Positions 43,000-51,949 of a stretch of 64,000 bases of DNA are shown here, one piece after another. This DNA is from QGON01 sp963691905. GTDB lineage: Bacteria; Pseudomonadota; Gammaproteobacteria; Chromatiales; Chromatiaceae. The position numbers and the translations under genes were made by a program. Numbering within the stretch: position 1 is the stretch's first letter; the number at the start of each line of letters is the position of its first letter. Location: positions 620,001 through 684,000 of the forward strand of contig OY829893.1 in assembly GCA_963691905.1 (NCBI GenBank), written 5' to 3'. Below the pieces are notes generated by a model, which saw only the letters and a program-made list of their open reading frames with translations, did no database searches and was not told the origin of the DNA.

Positions 43000-43568
43000 T
43001 GGACTCGCGGTCCACTTTGCGCTGGTTTCTGCTACTGGTGCTGTTGCCGGGGCTGGCGCTTGCCGGGGTGGCCAAGCATGTTAAACACAAGCACTGGACC
43101 AACGACTACGACCGCCACTTCCGTAAATACACCAAGCACTACTTTGGTCCACATTTCGATTGGCACTGGTTCAAGGCGCAGGGGATTGCCGAGTCGGGAC
43201 TGCGGCCTAATGCAAACAGTCCCGCCGGGGCCCGTGGATTGATGCAGATTCTGCCTTCAACTTATGAAGAGATTAAAGAAAAGAACCCTCACTTCACCAA
43301 TATCGAGGATCCACGCTGGAATATTGCGGCGGGCATCTTCTATGACCGCATGCTCTATCGGAGGTGGAAAAAGGGGCTACCCACAGAACAGCGCCTCTCA
43401 TTTGCGCTGGCGAGTTATAACGCGGGATACGGCAACGTCAACAAGGCCTATCGACGCGCTAAGGGCAAGCACGGTGAGGTGAAGCGCTGGCAGCAGGTGG
43501 CGCCTTATGCGCCGAGTGAGACCCGCAACTATGTCAAGAGAATCAAGGGGTTGATGCAGGCGGAATAG
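42999..43568 (+). CDS. Lytic transglycosylase (SLT domain)
   Basis: 189 residues. An N-terminal signal (FLLLVLLPGLALA) precedes an SLT/MltF-like catalytic domain: the catalytic Glu is in IAESGLRPNANS, followed by GARGLMQILPSTY and ALASYNAGYGNV. It cleaves the peptidoglycan glycan strand in the periplasm. It has only the SLT domain, without the ABC-type sensor domain of MltF. The 3' end overlaps the convergent hydrolase gene by 26 bp. Confidence 0.9.
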   Translation: MDSRSTLRWFLLLVLLPGLALAGVAKHVKHKHWTNDYDRHFRKYTKHYFGPHFDWHWFKAQGIAESGLRPNANSPAGARGLMQILPSTYEEIKEKNPHFTNIEDPRWNIAAGIFYDRMLYRRWKKGLPTEQRLSFALASYNAGYGNVNKAYRRAKGKHGEVKRWQQVAPYAPSETRNYVKRIKGLMQAE

Positions 43569-44364
43569 CTGTTTCGCCCTCGATCTCCATGCCGGCGGCC
43601 ACGCGCCTGGTCCAGTTACTGACCCGCTGCAGCAGCAGTGACTCCATGCCTCGAAAAAAGTGATCCGCACCGGAGATGCGGCTCTGTCTGTAGTTCGGAT
43701 GCGCAGATTTTTTGGCAGCGATGCGGCGCTGCTTCGCGGTGGCGACAACACTCTCCAGATCCCGGCTGCCGTAGAGATCCAGCATCGGAATGGTGGTTTT
43801 TCCAATGGCTTCCAGTACCGGATTCCCTTTTGTTCGAGCCGGAGTGGGGAGGCCGATGGCGATATAGGCACGCACTGCCTGCGGTTTTTCGCTGGCGAGA
43901 AACTCCAGTCCCATGCGTGCCCCCAGACTGTGGCCGATGATCACCAAATTGGTGTTCTGCCTCTGTTTGAAGAAGTCGATGGCGGCGAGAATGCGGGGAT
44001 AGGCCTGCGGAATCAGCGGCAGATATTCACGGAATGATGCGTCGCTCGCCGCTACCGGCAGCTGAATCGAGAGGGTCTCCCAGGCGTGTTCCGGCAGGAG
44101 GGTGCGTAGTGGTTGAATGACGTCCTGCCAGTCCGGATTGGCCCCCATGCCATGCAGCAGAATGATCCCGCCCCGGGTTTCCTCCGCATCGGTCTCTGTG
44201 TGGATTGAGAGAAAACGGTGTCCGTCCGCCTCGAGCCAGACCGGTTCGCCATCGAGGATGGCATCGACGATCTGGTCGGCGATGCGCTGCTCCCGCGCCA
44301 GGTCGGCGGCAAAGGCTGTCTGGCCCAGGAAAAGTATCAGTAGTAACAGAGATTGTCGCAGCAT
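43543..44364 (-). CDS. DUF3530-like alpha/beta hydrolase, exported
   Basis: 273 residues. A signal peptide (LLLLILFLGQTAFA) is followed by an alpha/beta-hydrolase core: GGIILLHGMGANPDWQ carries the oxyanion HG, IIGHSLGARMGLE has the nucleophile Ser (GHSLG), and GADHFFRG the catalytic His. Length and the MGANPDW motif fit DUF3530. The substrate is unknown. It is convergent with the lytic transglycosylase. Confidence 0.83.
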   Translation of the reverse strand: MLRQSLLLLILFLGQTAFAADLAREQRIADQIVDAILDGEPVWLEADGHRFLSIHTETDAEETRGGIILLHGMGANPDWQDVIQPLRTLLPEHAWETLSIQLPVAASDASFREYLPLIPQAYPRILAAIDFFKQRQNTNLVIIGHSLGARMGLEFLASEKPQAVRAYIAIGLPTPARTKGNPVLEAIGKTTIPMLDLYGSRDLESVVATAKQRRIAAKKSAHPNYRQSRISGADHFFRGMESLLLQRVSNWTRRVAAGMEIEGETAIPPASTP

Positions 44365-44550
44365 GGTTTAGGTTCCCAATCGATCCAGCCCTAAATTTAG
44401 ACCAGATTTCCAACCTCGTCATGCAAATTGTCCGCCTTTGGGGTAAAGTGTCGCGGCAAAAAATATTCGGGGCTGGGGGCTGTGTGCCTTCCAGCCGGTA
44501 CCCGGTGCCGATTGACGGCACTGGAGACCTAAACTTCAGGAGAGAGAATC

Positions 44551-45243
44551 ATGGCTCGTCAACCCGATCAGATCGCACCGTCCATCCTGTCGGCGGATTT
44601 CGCCAAGCTGGGCGAGGAAGTGGATAACGTACTGGCATCCGGTGCCAAGATCGTCCACTTCGACGTCATGGACAACCACTATGTGCCCAACCTGACCATC
44701 GGTCCCCTAGTCTGCGATGCACTGCGCAGTCACGGCGTTACTGCCGATATCGACGTGCACATGATGGTCAAGCCGGTGGATCGCATCATCCCCGATTTCG
44801 CCAAGGCAGGAGCCACCTACATCACTTTTCACCCTGAGGCCTCTGAGCATATCGACCGTTCCCTGGCGTTGACCCGTGAGCATGGCTGCAAGTCAGGCCT
44901 GGTATTCAATCCGGCCACCCCGCTCTCCCATCTGGATTATCTGATGGACAAGGTCGACATGATCCTGCTGATGTCCGTTAACCCCGGTTTCGGCGGTCAG
45001 AGTTTTATCCCGGCCACCCTGGACAAGCTGCGCGCTGTGCGCAAGATGATCGATGATTCCGGTTATGACATTCGTCTGGAGATCGATGGTGGCGTAAAGG
45101 TCAATAATATCGCCGAGATAAAGGCTGCCGGTGCCGATACATTCGTTGCCGGATCCGGCATCTTCGGCTTTCCTGGCGAAGCCGATGCCAATCGCTATGA
45201 CACCATCGTCGGCGAGATGATGGCAGAGCTGGCCAAGGTCTGA
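44551..45243 (+). CDS. rpe: Ribulose-phosphate 3-epimerase
   Basis: 230 residues, TIM barrel; interconverts ribulose 5-phosphate and xylulose 5-phosphate in the Calvin and pentose phosphate routes. IAPSILSADFAKLG, VHFDVMDNHYVPN, HMMVKPVDR and LLMSVNPGFGGQSFIP are family signatures with the metal-binding His/Asp. Good ribosome site (AGGAGAG). It precedes gph, as in many autotrophic gammaproteobacteria, but a terminator separates them. Confidence 0.97.
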   Translation: MARQPDQIAPSILSADFAKLGEEVDNVLASGAKIVHFDVMDNHYVPNLTIGPLVCDALRSHGVTADIDVHMMVKPVDRIIPDFAKAGATYITFHPEASEHIDRSLALTREHGCKSGLVFNPATPLSHLDYLMDKVDMILLMSVNPGFGGQSFIPATLDKLRAVRKMIDDSGYDIRLEIDGGVKVNNIAEIKAAGADTFVAGSGIFGFPGEADANRYDTIVGEMMAELAKV

Positions 45244-45258
45244 TCCTGTCTGCTGCTG

Positions 45259-45287
45259 AAAACGGGGCCTTGATTGGCCCTCGTTTT
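45259..45287 (+). terminator. Terminator after rpe
   Basis: AAAACGGGGCC pairs with GGCCC-T-CGTTTT, an 11-bp stem with one bulged T and a 6-nt loop. The 3' arm ends in TTTT. Confidence 0.75.
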
Positions 45288-45394
45288 CTGTAGCGGCCAC
45301 GAACTTTGCCAATTTCCACAGGCAGGGCGTGCAAAATTTTTTTCAATCCCACCGTATCCTTGGCCTTTTTAAATCGCCAGGCAGGTAGCAGGTT

Positions 45395-46075
45395 ATGAGT
45401 CTCAAGCAACCCAAAATGATCCTTATTGATGTCGACGGTACCTTGGTCGACAGCGTGCCCGACCTGGCCTACTGCGTTGATGAGATGATGAAGCAGTTGG
45501 GCCGTCCCGCTCATGGGGAAAAGAAGGTCCGCGACTGGGTCGGCAATGGGGTGGAGCGACTGACCCGGCGCGCGCTGATCGGCCAGCTCGACGGTGAGCC
45601 AGACGAAGCGGATTTCGACAAGGCCTACCCGATATTTCTCGAACTCTATGCCGAGAACACCTCCAAGCGCTCGCTGCTCTATCCCGGTGTGCGTGAGGGC
45701 CTGGATTATTTGAAATCCGCCGGTTACCAGCTTGGCTGTGTCACCAACAAGGCAGCGCAGTTCACTATTCCATTGCTCAAGAACCTGGGCGTGCACGACG
45801 AGTTCGATATCGTGATCTCCGGCGACACCCTGGCGAAAAAGAAACCTGATCCGATGCCGTTGCTGCATGGGGCGGAACACTTCGGTGTCGATGCCTCGGA
45901 TGCGATGATGTTGGGGGACTCAGTGAGTGACGTGAAGGCAGCCCGCGCCGCGGGTTTTCAGATCGTCTGTATGAGCTACGGCTACAATCACGGGGTCGAT
46001 ATCCGCGAGGCCAACCCCGATGCGGTCATCGACTCCATGGCTGAGATTCAGGGTCTGCTTGAATCTGCCGCTTGA
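45395..46075 (+). CDS. gph: Phosphoglycolate phosphatase
   Basis: 226 residues, HAD superfamily. Motif I is IDVDGTLVDS (nucleophile Asp), motif III K in KKKPDPMPLLH, and motif IV MLGDSVSDV. It dephosphorylates 2-phosphoglycolate, the Rubisco oxygenase product, giving glycolate. That links with rpe upstream and the glcF-like gene at 54.4 kb. It is the usual neighbour of trpE in gammaproteobacteria. Confidence 0.93.
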   Translation: MSLKQPKMILIDVDGTLVDSVPDLAYCVDEMMKQLGRPAHGEKKVRDWVGNGVERLTRRALIGQLDGEPDEADFDKAYPIFLELYAENTSKRSLLYPGVREGLDYLKSAGYQLGCVTNKAAQFTIPLLKNLGVHDEFDIVISGDTLAKKKPDPMPLLHGAEHFGVDASDAMMLGDSVSDVKAARAAGFQIVCMSYGYNHGVDIREANPDAVIDSMAEIQGLLESAA

Positions 46076-46259
46076 GCTGTATGGCCGTTATGGATTATCG
46101 TAGCCGTTCACTTTGAATTTGATTCAGTTGCCGAATCCATAAAAGAACCTGATATGTACCTGCTTTCACACAACACGATCCTAAAGACCGGCACGCGATG
46201 GCGTTGGTGATTCCGACCAATCGTCTATCCGTTGTTTTGTCTGTTGTGTGGAGAGGATC

Positions 46260-47762
46260 ATGACCCCTCAAGAATTCGATGCCCTGGCAGCCCAGGGTTT
46301 TAACCGTATACCTGTCGTTTGCGAGGTGCTTGCCGACCTCGATACCCCGCTGAGTGTCTATCTCAAGCTGGCGGACGCGCCTTACACCTATCTCTTCGAG
46401 TCTGTCCAGGGTGGCGAAAAATGGGGTCGTTACTCCATTATCGGCTTGCCGAGCCAGACCCTGGTGCGTGTTATGGGGCATCACATCGAGGTGGAGTGTG
46501 ACGGCAAGATAATCGAGTCCGTCGAGGTCAGTGACCCCCTGGCGTGGATCGAACAGTTTCAGGGGCGCTACAAGGCGGCTGAACTGGAAGGGCTGCCCCG
46601 CTTCAACGGCGGCCTGGTGGGCTATTTCGGCTACGACATTATTCGTTATATCGAACCGCGCCTGGGAGAGTGCCCCAATCCCGATCTATTGGAGACCCCG
46701 GATATATTGTTGATGGTCTCCGATGAGGTGGTGGTATTCGATAACCTCAGCGGCCGCATGTACCTGATCGTGCACGTCGATCCATCGGCTGGTGGAACCT
46801 TGGAGAGCGCGCAGCGACGTATCCGTGAATTGATCCTGGCGACGCAGCAGGAGGCGCCCCGTGGGGGCTGTGAAACCGGGCGGGAGATCAGCGAATCTGA
46901 CTTCGTTTCGGGCTTTACCGAGTCAGGTTTCAAGTCGGCGGTGGATCGCGTCAAGGAGTACATCCTCGAAGGCGACTGCATGCAGGCGGTGATTTCACAG
47001 CGGCTGTCGATCCCGTTTCAGGCGCCGCCGCTCGATCTCTACCGGGCGCTGCGTGGCCTGAATCCATCGCCCTATATGTATTTTCTCAACCTTGGTGATT
47101 TCCACATTGTCGGCTCCTCGCCGGAGATTCTCACCCGGTTGGAGGATGGGGTGGTCACCGTGCGCCCGATCGCCGGCACCCGCCGCCGCGGTTATACCGA
47201 GGAGGAGGACAATGCGCTGGAGGCGGAGCTCCTGGCGGATCCCAAGGAGCTGGCAGAGCATCTGATGCTGATCGACCTGGGACGCAACGATACCGGCCGC
47301 GTCGCCAAGGTTGGCAGCGTGGAGCTGACCGACAGGATGATCGTCGAGCGTTACTCCCACGTTATGCATATCGTCTCCAACGTCACCGGCGATCTGAAGG
47401 ACGGTATGACCGCTATTGACGTGTTGCGGGCAACCTTCCCGGCGGGCACCGTGAGCGGTGCGCCGAAGATTCGGGCGATGGAGATCATCGACGAACTGGA
47501 GCCGGTGAAGCGGGGGATCTATTCGGGCGCGGTGGGTTATCTGAGTTGGAACGGTAATATGGATACCGCCATCGCCATCCGTACAGCGGTGATCAAGAAT
47601 AAGACGCTGCATATTCAGGCGGGCGCCGGTATTGTGGCGGACTCCATTCCTGAACTGGAGTGGAAAGAGACCATGAACAAGGGACGGGCGGTATTTCGTG
47701 CGGTGGCCCTGGCGGAAGCGGGGCTGGACCGTCACGCTTGTGCTGAAGAGGGGGAGGTCTAA
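46260..47762 (+). CDS. trpE: Anthranilate synthase component I
   Basis: 500 residues. It converts chorismate to anthranilate using ammonia from TrpG. The chorismate-binding domain carries DCMQAVISQR, ELLADPKELAEHLMLIDLGRND, FPAGTVSGAPKIRAME and QAGAGIVADS. The ATG at 46260 follows GGAGAGG; a GTG at 46248 is upstream but lies before that site. No obvious Trp-codon leader peptide was seen in the 184 bp upstream. Confidence 0.97.
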   Translation: MTPQEFDALAAQGFNRIPVVCEVLADLDTPLSVYLKLADAPYTYLFESVQGGEKWGRYSIIGLPSQTLVRVMGHHIEVECDGKIIESVEVSDPLAWIEQFQGRYKAAELEGLPRFNGGLVGYFGYDIIRYIEPRLGECPNPDLLETPDILLMVSDEVVVFDNLSGRMYLIVHVDPSAGGTLESAQRRIRELILATQQEAPRGGCETGREISESDFVSGFTESGFKSAVDRVKEYILEGDCMQAVISQRLSIPFQAPPLDLYRALRGLNPSPYMYFLNLGDFHIVGSSPEILTRLEDGVVTVRPIAGTRRRGYTEEEDNALEAELLADPKELAEHLMLIDLGRNDTGRVAKVGSVELTDRMIVERYSHVMHIVSNVTGDLKDGMTAIDVLRATFPAGTVSGAPKIRAMEIIDELEPVKRGIYSGAVGYLSWNGNMDTAIAIRTAVIKNKTLHIQAGAGIVADSIPELEWKETMNKGRAVFRAVALAEAGLDRHACAEEGEV

Positions 47763-47764
47763 TC

Positions 47765-48343
47765 ATGCTGCTGATGATAGATAATTACGACTCCTTCACC
47801 TATAACCTGGTGCAGTATCTGGGAGAGCTGGGCGCCGATGTGCGGGTCCATCGCAACGACGAGATCAGCATTGATGAGATCGAGGCGTTGATGCCCGATC
47901 ATATCGTCATCTCCCCCGGCCCTTGCACCCCTGCCGAAGCGGGTATCTCGGTGGAGGCGATCAAGACCTTCGCCGGTCGCATCCCGCTGCTGGGCGTCTG
48001 TCTCGGACATCAGTCGATCGGCCAGGCCTTTGGCGGCAGGGTCGTTCACGCCCGCGAGGTGATGCACGGCAAAACCTCCCCCATCCATCATGCGGATAGT
48101 GGTGTCTTCAGTGGGTTGGAGAATCCCTTTGAGGCGACCCGCTACCATTCGCTGGTGATCGAACGGTCCACGCTTCCTGACTGCCTCGAGATTACAGCCT
48201 GGACCGAAAAAGCGGGAGAGCTGGATGAGATCATGGGTGTGCGCCACAAGACACTGGACGTACAGGGCGTGCAGTTTCACCCCGAGTCGATACTGACTCA
48301 GCATGGTCACGATATGCTGCGGAATTTTATCGAGGGTAGATAG
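47765..48343 (+). CDS. trpG: Anthranilate synthase component II (glutamine amidotransferase)
   Basis: 192 residues, class I amidotransferase: nucleophile Cys79 in LGVCLGHQSIG, and the His/Glu of the triad in VQFHPESI. It starts two bases after trpE ends. In many proteobacteria this subunit also serves PabB in folate synthesis; no pabB is in the window. Confidence 0.96.
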   Translation: MLLMIDNYDSFTYNLVQYLGELGADVRVHRNDEISIDEIEALMPDHIVISPGPCTPAEAGISVEAIKTFAGRIPLLGVCLGHQSIGQAFGGRVVHAREVMHGKTSPIHHADSGVFSGLENPFEATRYHSLVIERSTLPDCLEITAWTEKAGELDEIMGVRHKTLDVQGVQFHPESILTQHGHDMLRNFIEGR

Positions 48344-48350
48344 CCTTGGG

Positions 48351-48593
48351 ATGCACAAAAATCGCATCAGACCGCCGCTCCATCTGCTGATTGTCAACGC
48401 AATCGGCAGCCTTCTTTTCGGGCTGGGGCTGGCTGAATACATCGACGCGATCCGCTTGGTGCCAGCCGCCTGGCAGTTTGAGCACTTTGCGCTCGTCATG
48501 TTGGTGGTGGGGGCAGTGATGATGGCGCCTTTGACCCTGTTCTTGGTCAGGGCGGCGTTGGCGTATGTGGCTGATCTGGAGAGCAGGCGCTAA
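48351..48593 (+). CDS. Small two-helix membrane protein between trpG and trpD
   Basis: 80 residues from the ATG at 48351, with two membrane helices (LLIVNAIGSLLFGLGLAEYI; LVMLVVGAVMMAPLTLFLV). I do not recognise it firmly; small DUF1418-type (YbjC-like) proteins have a similar layout. It is 7 bp from trpG and 33 bp before trpD, so it is transcribed with the trp genes, but nothing in it suggests tryptophan synthesis. Confidence 0.65.
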   Translation: MHKNRIRPPLHLLIVNAIGSLLFGLGLAEYIDAIRLVPAAWQFEHFALVMLVVGAVMMAPLTLFLVRAALAYVADLESRR

Positions 48594-48626
48594 ATGATCG
48601 TGAATATCAGTTAAGGGGGAGTACCA

Positions 48627-49649
48627 ATGGAGATGCAGCAGGCCATCAACAAAGTCCTGGCTCGTCAGGATCTCGACTCAGGTGAGATGACCGGTGTCAT
48701 GCGCACCATCATGACAGGTGGCGCCACGCCGGCGCAGATCGGCGGTTTTCTTATCGGTCTGCGCATGAAAGGAGAGACGGTGACGGAGATTGCCTCCGCC
48801 GCTTCTGTCATGCGTGAGCTCGCCAGCGGTGTCTCAGTCGGCGATCTGCCGAATACCGTGGATATCGTCGGTACAGGTGGAGACTCATCCGGGACCTTCA
48901 ACGTATCCACCGCCAGCATGTTCGTGGCGGCGGCGGCGGGTTGCCATGTCGCCAAGCATGGCAACCGGTCGGTCTCCAGCAAGTCTGGCAGTGCCGATGC
49001 GCTCGAGGCTGCCGGTATTCGTCTGGATCTGAACCCGGAACAGGTCGAGCAGTGCGTGCGGGAGGTGGGCGTGGGTTTCATGTTTGCGCCCGGTCATCAC
49101 AGCGCGATGAAACACGCCATCGGCCCGCGCAAGGAGATGGGGGTGCGGACTGTTTTCAATGTGTTGGGACCCCTGACCAATCCTGCCGGTGTGCCGAATC
49201 AACTGTTGGGGGTCTTCAGTGAAGAACTGTTGCAGCCCCTGGCGGAAGTCCTGCAGAAGCTGGGCAGTCACCACGTCATGGTCGTTCACTCCCGCGACGG
49301 TCTGGACGAGATCAGCATTGGTGACGCCACCGATGTGGCTGAATTGAAAGGTGGTCAGATCCGCCGCTACACCATTCAGCCGGAGGAGTTCGGCATCAGC
49401 CGCACGGCGATCAGTGAAATCACTGTGGAGGACGCAGCGCAGAGTCTCGATGTGATTCGAGGTGTGCTGGAAGACCGGCCGGGTCCGGCCCGGGATATTG
49501 TGCAACTCAATGCCGGCGCGGCCATCTATACTGCGGGGCTGGCCGACACACTGATGGATGGTATCAACAGGGCGGACCAGGCGATTGCCAGTGGCGAAGC
49601 CCGCAGCCGTCTGGACAGGCTGGTGATCCTGACCCAGAGTTTCGACTGA
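48627..49649 (+). CDS. trpD: Anthranilate phosphoribosyltransferase
   Basis: 340 residues. It transfers the PRPP ribosyl group to anthranilate. VDIVGTGGDSSGTFNVSTA binds PRPP; KHGNRSVSSKSGSADALEA and GPLTNPAGVPNQLLGVF are family signatures. Start ATG at 48627 with GGGGGAG upstream. Confidence 0.97.
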   Translation: MEMQQAINKVLARQDLDSGEMTGVMRTIMTGGATPAQIGGFLIGLRMKGETVTEIASAASVMRELASGVSVGDLPNTVDIVGTGGDSSGTFNVSTASMFVAAAAGCHVAKHGNRSVSSKSGSADALEAAGIRLDLNPEQVEQCVREVGVGFMFAPGHHSAMKHAIGPRKEMGVRTVFNVLGPLTNPAGVPNQLLGVFSEELLQPLAEVLQKLGSHHVMVVHSRDGLDEISIGDATDVAELKGGQIRRYTIQPEEFGISRTAISEITVEDAAQSLDVIRGVLEDRPGPARDIVQLNAGAAIYTAGLADTLMDGINRADQAIASGEARSRLDRLVILTQSFD

Positions 49650-49685
49650 GCCCCCACTGGTGAATGAACCGAAAACAGAAGCACA

Positions 49686-50501
49686 ATGAGCGATACCCCC
49701 GATATTCTGAAGAAGATAATCCTGCGTAAGCAGGAAGAGATTGCGGAGTGTTCTGCCCGGATGTCCCTGCAGACCTTGAGGTCGAAACTTGATGCGGCCG
49801 AACCCTGCCGGGGTTTTGCAGACGCTATTGCCACGAGGATTGCAACAGGCGGGGCAGGCGTCATTGCCGAGATCAAACGCGCCTCTCCCAGCAAAGGGTT
49901 GTTGCGTGAGGACTTTCACCCGGCGGAGATCGCCCGGAGTTATGCCAAGGGCGGGGCGGCCTGTCTTTCAGTGCTCACCGATATCGATTTCTTTCAGGGC
50001 AGTGATGAGTATCTGAAACAGGCGCGTTCTGCCTGTGTCCTGCCGGTCATCCGCAAGGACTTTTTCATCGATCCCTATCAGGTCTATGAGGCCCGCGTTA
50101 TGGGGGCCGACTGCATCCTGCTGATCGTGGCCTGTCTGGAAGATGGGCAGATGCGGGCACTCAATGAGCTGGCCCATGAGTTGGGAATGGATGTGCTGAT
50201 CGAGGTACACGATGAGCCGGAACTGGAGCGGGCGCTGAAGGTGGAAAACCGACTGATCGGCATCAACAACCGCAACCTGCGCACCTTTGAGGTGAGCCTG
50301 GACACCAGCCTGCGCATGTTGGAACGAATTCCTGATGATCGCATCCTGGTGACCGAAAGCGGGATTCACACCCGAGACGACGTGGCCCTGATGCGTTCAA
50401 ACGGCGTGGATGCGTTTCTGGTGGGGGAAGCGTTTATGCGGGCCGAAAATCCGGGGGAGAAGTTGGCAGAACTTTTTTTTAGGCGAAAGGCAAAAGGTTA
50501 A
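49686..50501 (+). CDS. trpC: Indole-3-glycerol phosphate synthase
   Basis: 271 residues, TIM barrel. VIAEIKRASPSKG holds the catalytic Lys; LSVLTDIDFFQGS, VIRKDFFIDPYQ, IGINNRNLRTFEV and VTESGIHTRDD are conserved. The last residues (RRKAKG) and the TAA stop are encoded by the G/A-rich left edge of a repeat element, so the native C-terminus has been slightly altered. Confidence 0.96.
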   Translation: MSDTPDILKKIILRKQEEIAECSARMSLQTLRSKLDAAEPCRGFADAIATRIATGGAGVIAEIKRASPSKGLLREDFHPAEIARSYAKGGAACLSVLTDIDFFQGSDEYLKQARSACVLPVIRKDFFIDPYQVYEARVMGADCILLIVACLEDGQMRALNELAHELGMDVLIEVHDEPELERALKVENRLIGINNRNLRTFEVSLDTSLRMLERIPDDRILVTESGIHTRDDVALMRSNGVDAFLVGEAFMRAENPGEKLAELFFRRKAKG

Positions 50502-50628
50502 AGGCGAAAGGAGGCCGTGCCAATGGATAGGTCGAACTCTATCGCAGTTGCTATTGGTGCTGAAGGGATTCTTTGGACTTGACCCAAGGTTCAGGCAAAT
50601 CTACGATTTGCCAGCCTTTAGCCTGTTC
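50484..50628. repeat. Purine/pyrimidine-bounded intergenic element, copy 2
   Basis: Left edge GAAAGGCAAAAGGTTAAAGG overlaps the trpC stop; then the core GGAGGCCGTGCCAATGGATAG. The right edge is CAGCCTTTAGCCTG, ending at the crp stop codon. It fills the whole gap between two convergent genes. This copy lacks the REP-like units of copies 1 and 3. Confidence 0.7.
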
Positions 50629-51282
50629 CTATCTCGTCCCAAACACCACTATCGTCTTCCCCTTGACGCTGACAAGTTCTTGCTCTTCCAGGTTTTTCAA
50701 CACCCTTCCTGCCATCTCTCGTGAACAACCGACGATGCGTCCGATCTCCTGGCGGGTGATGCGGATCTGCATGCCGTCCGGATGGGTCATGGCATCAGGT
50801 TCTCTGCAGAGGTCCAGCAGGGTACGGGCGATGCGGCCAGTGACGTCGAGAAACGCCAGATGTCCAACTTTTGCGCTGGTCTGTATCAGCCGCTCGGAGA
50901 GCTGGGCGCCCATGGCGTAGAGAATCTCTTTGGTGTAGTCGTGCAGGTCGCCATCGAACAGCTGTTCCAGACGTTTGTAACTGATCTCGGCAATCTGACA
51001 AGGGGTGCGGGTGCGTACCATGACGCTGCGCTTGGGTGCGGGAATAAAGAGTCCCATCTCGCCGATGAATTCACCTTTATTGAGATAGGTGAGGATGATC
51101 TCCTTACCGTCGTCGTCTTCGATATAGACGGCAACCGACCCTTCGATCAGATAGTAGAGCACATCGGCGGGGTCGCCAATATGGATAATCTCGGTGTTTT
51201 TTGGATAACGCCGGCGATGACAAAAGGAGAGGAATCGCTGAAGGTATTCCGGGTCCTGAGGTGGTGGTTGTATGATCGACAT
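50629..51282 (-). CDS. crp: cAMP receptor protein family regulator (Vfr/Crp-like)
   Basis: 217 residues. An N-terminal cyclic-nucleotide domain has GEFIGEMGLF and the cAMP-contact RSVMVRTRTPCQ. The C-terminal HTH has ITRQEIGRIVGCSREMAGRVLKNLE; RE-R contacts are those of the TGTGA-recognising Crp class. No cysteine cluster of the FNR type. The order trpC-crp(vfr)-osmC is the same as in pseudomonads. A global cAMP-dependent regulator; the giant CNBD protein could share the same second messenger. Confidence 0.93.
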   Translation of the reverse strand: MSIIQPPPQDPEYLQRFLSFCHRRRYPKNTEIIHIGDPADVLYYLIEGSVAVYIEDDDGKEIILTYLNKGEFIGEMGLFIPAPKRSVMVRTRTPCQIAEISYKRLEQLFDGDLHDYTKEILYAMGAQLSERLIQTSAKVGHLAFLDVTGRIARTLLDLCREPDAMTHPDGMQIRITRQEIGRIVGCSREMAGRVLKNLEEQELVSVKGKTIVVFGTR

Positions 51283-51532
51283 GATCTTTCTGCTCGACGT
51301 CCTGGTTAATGTTTCAATAGCTTAGTGGCAGCATAGGCGCCAAAGCAAGTTTAGCAAGTCCTGTTTGTTGTTGAAGGATAGCTGGTGTACCGTTCAATAT
51401 CGATGATAGGGACACTTAAATTCTGAAATGATTCATTGAATATCATATGAATGAAATTTCGGTTCGTCGAGGTTAATAGGTGACTGAACTGTAAATTTAT
51501 TGTCGAAATGTAATATTTTTTTCGGAGTTGTG

Positions 51533-51949
51533 ATGAAGGCACGGGTTAAATGGGTGCAGGACGCCACCATGCTGGGTGAATCGGGCAGTGGTCATGCGGT
51601 AGTGATGGATGGTCCGCCGGAGCATGGTGGACGCAATCTGGGAGTGCGGCCAATGGAGATGCTGCTGCTGGGCATGGGGGGGTGTACCGAATTCGATGTC
51701 CTCAGTATCCTGCGTAAATCCCGCCAGCAGGTGACCGATTGCGTGGTGGAGCTCGAGGCGGAACGCGCCGAATCCGAGCCGAAGGTGTTTTCCCGCATTC
51801 ATGCCCATTTTATCGTCACCGGCAAGGGGTTGAGCGAAAAGCATGTCTCCCGCGCAATCTCCCTGAGTGCTGAGAAATACTGTTCCGCTTCCATCATGCT
51901 TGGGCAGATGGCGGAGATTACCCACGACTATGAGATTCGTGATGCCTGA
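51533..51949 (+). CDS. OsmC-family protein
   Basis: 138 residues. The family core PMEMLLLGMGGCTEFDVLSIL has the first redox Cys (GGCT), and AEKYCSASIML has the second. OsmC/Ohr-like peroxidase or thiol-reactive protein; the exact substrate is not clear. The start is the ATG at 51533 with CGGAG upstream. It overlaps the next gene by 8 bp, and is divergent from crp across a 250-bp AT-rich region. Confidence 0.9.
   Translation: MKARVKWVQDATMLGESGSGHAVVMDGPPEHGGRNLGVRPMEMLLLGMGGCTEFDVLSILRKSRQQVTDCVVELEAERAESEPKVFSRIHAHFIVTGKGLSEKHVSRAISLSAEKYCSASIMLGQMAEITHDYEIRDA

Noticed and set aside
46076..46259. Trp attenuator or leader peptide before trpE
   Set aside because: No short ORF with tandem TGG codons and no clear alternative hairpins were visible.
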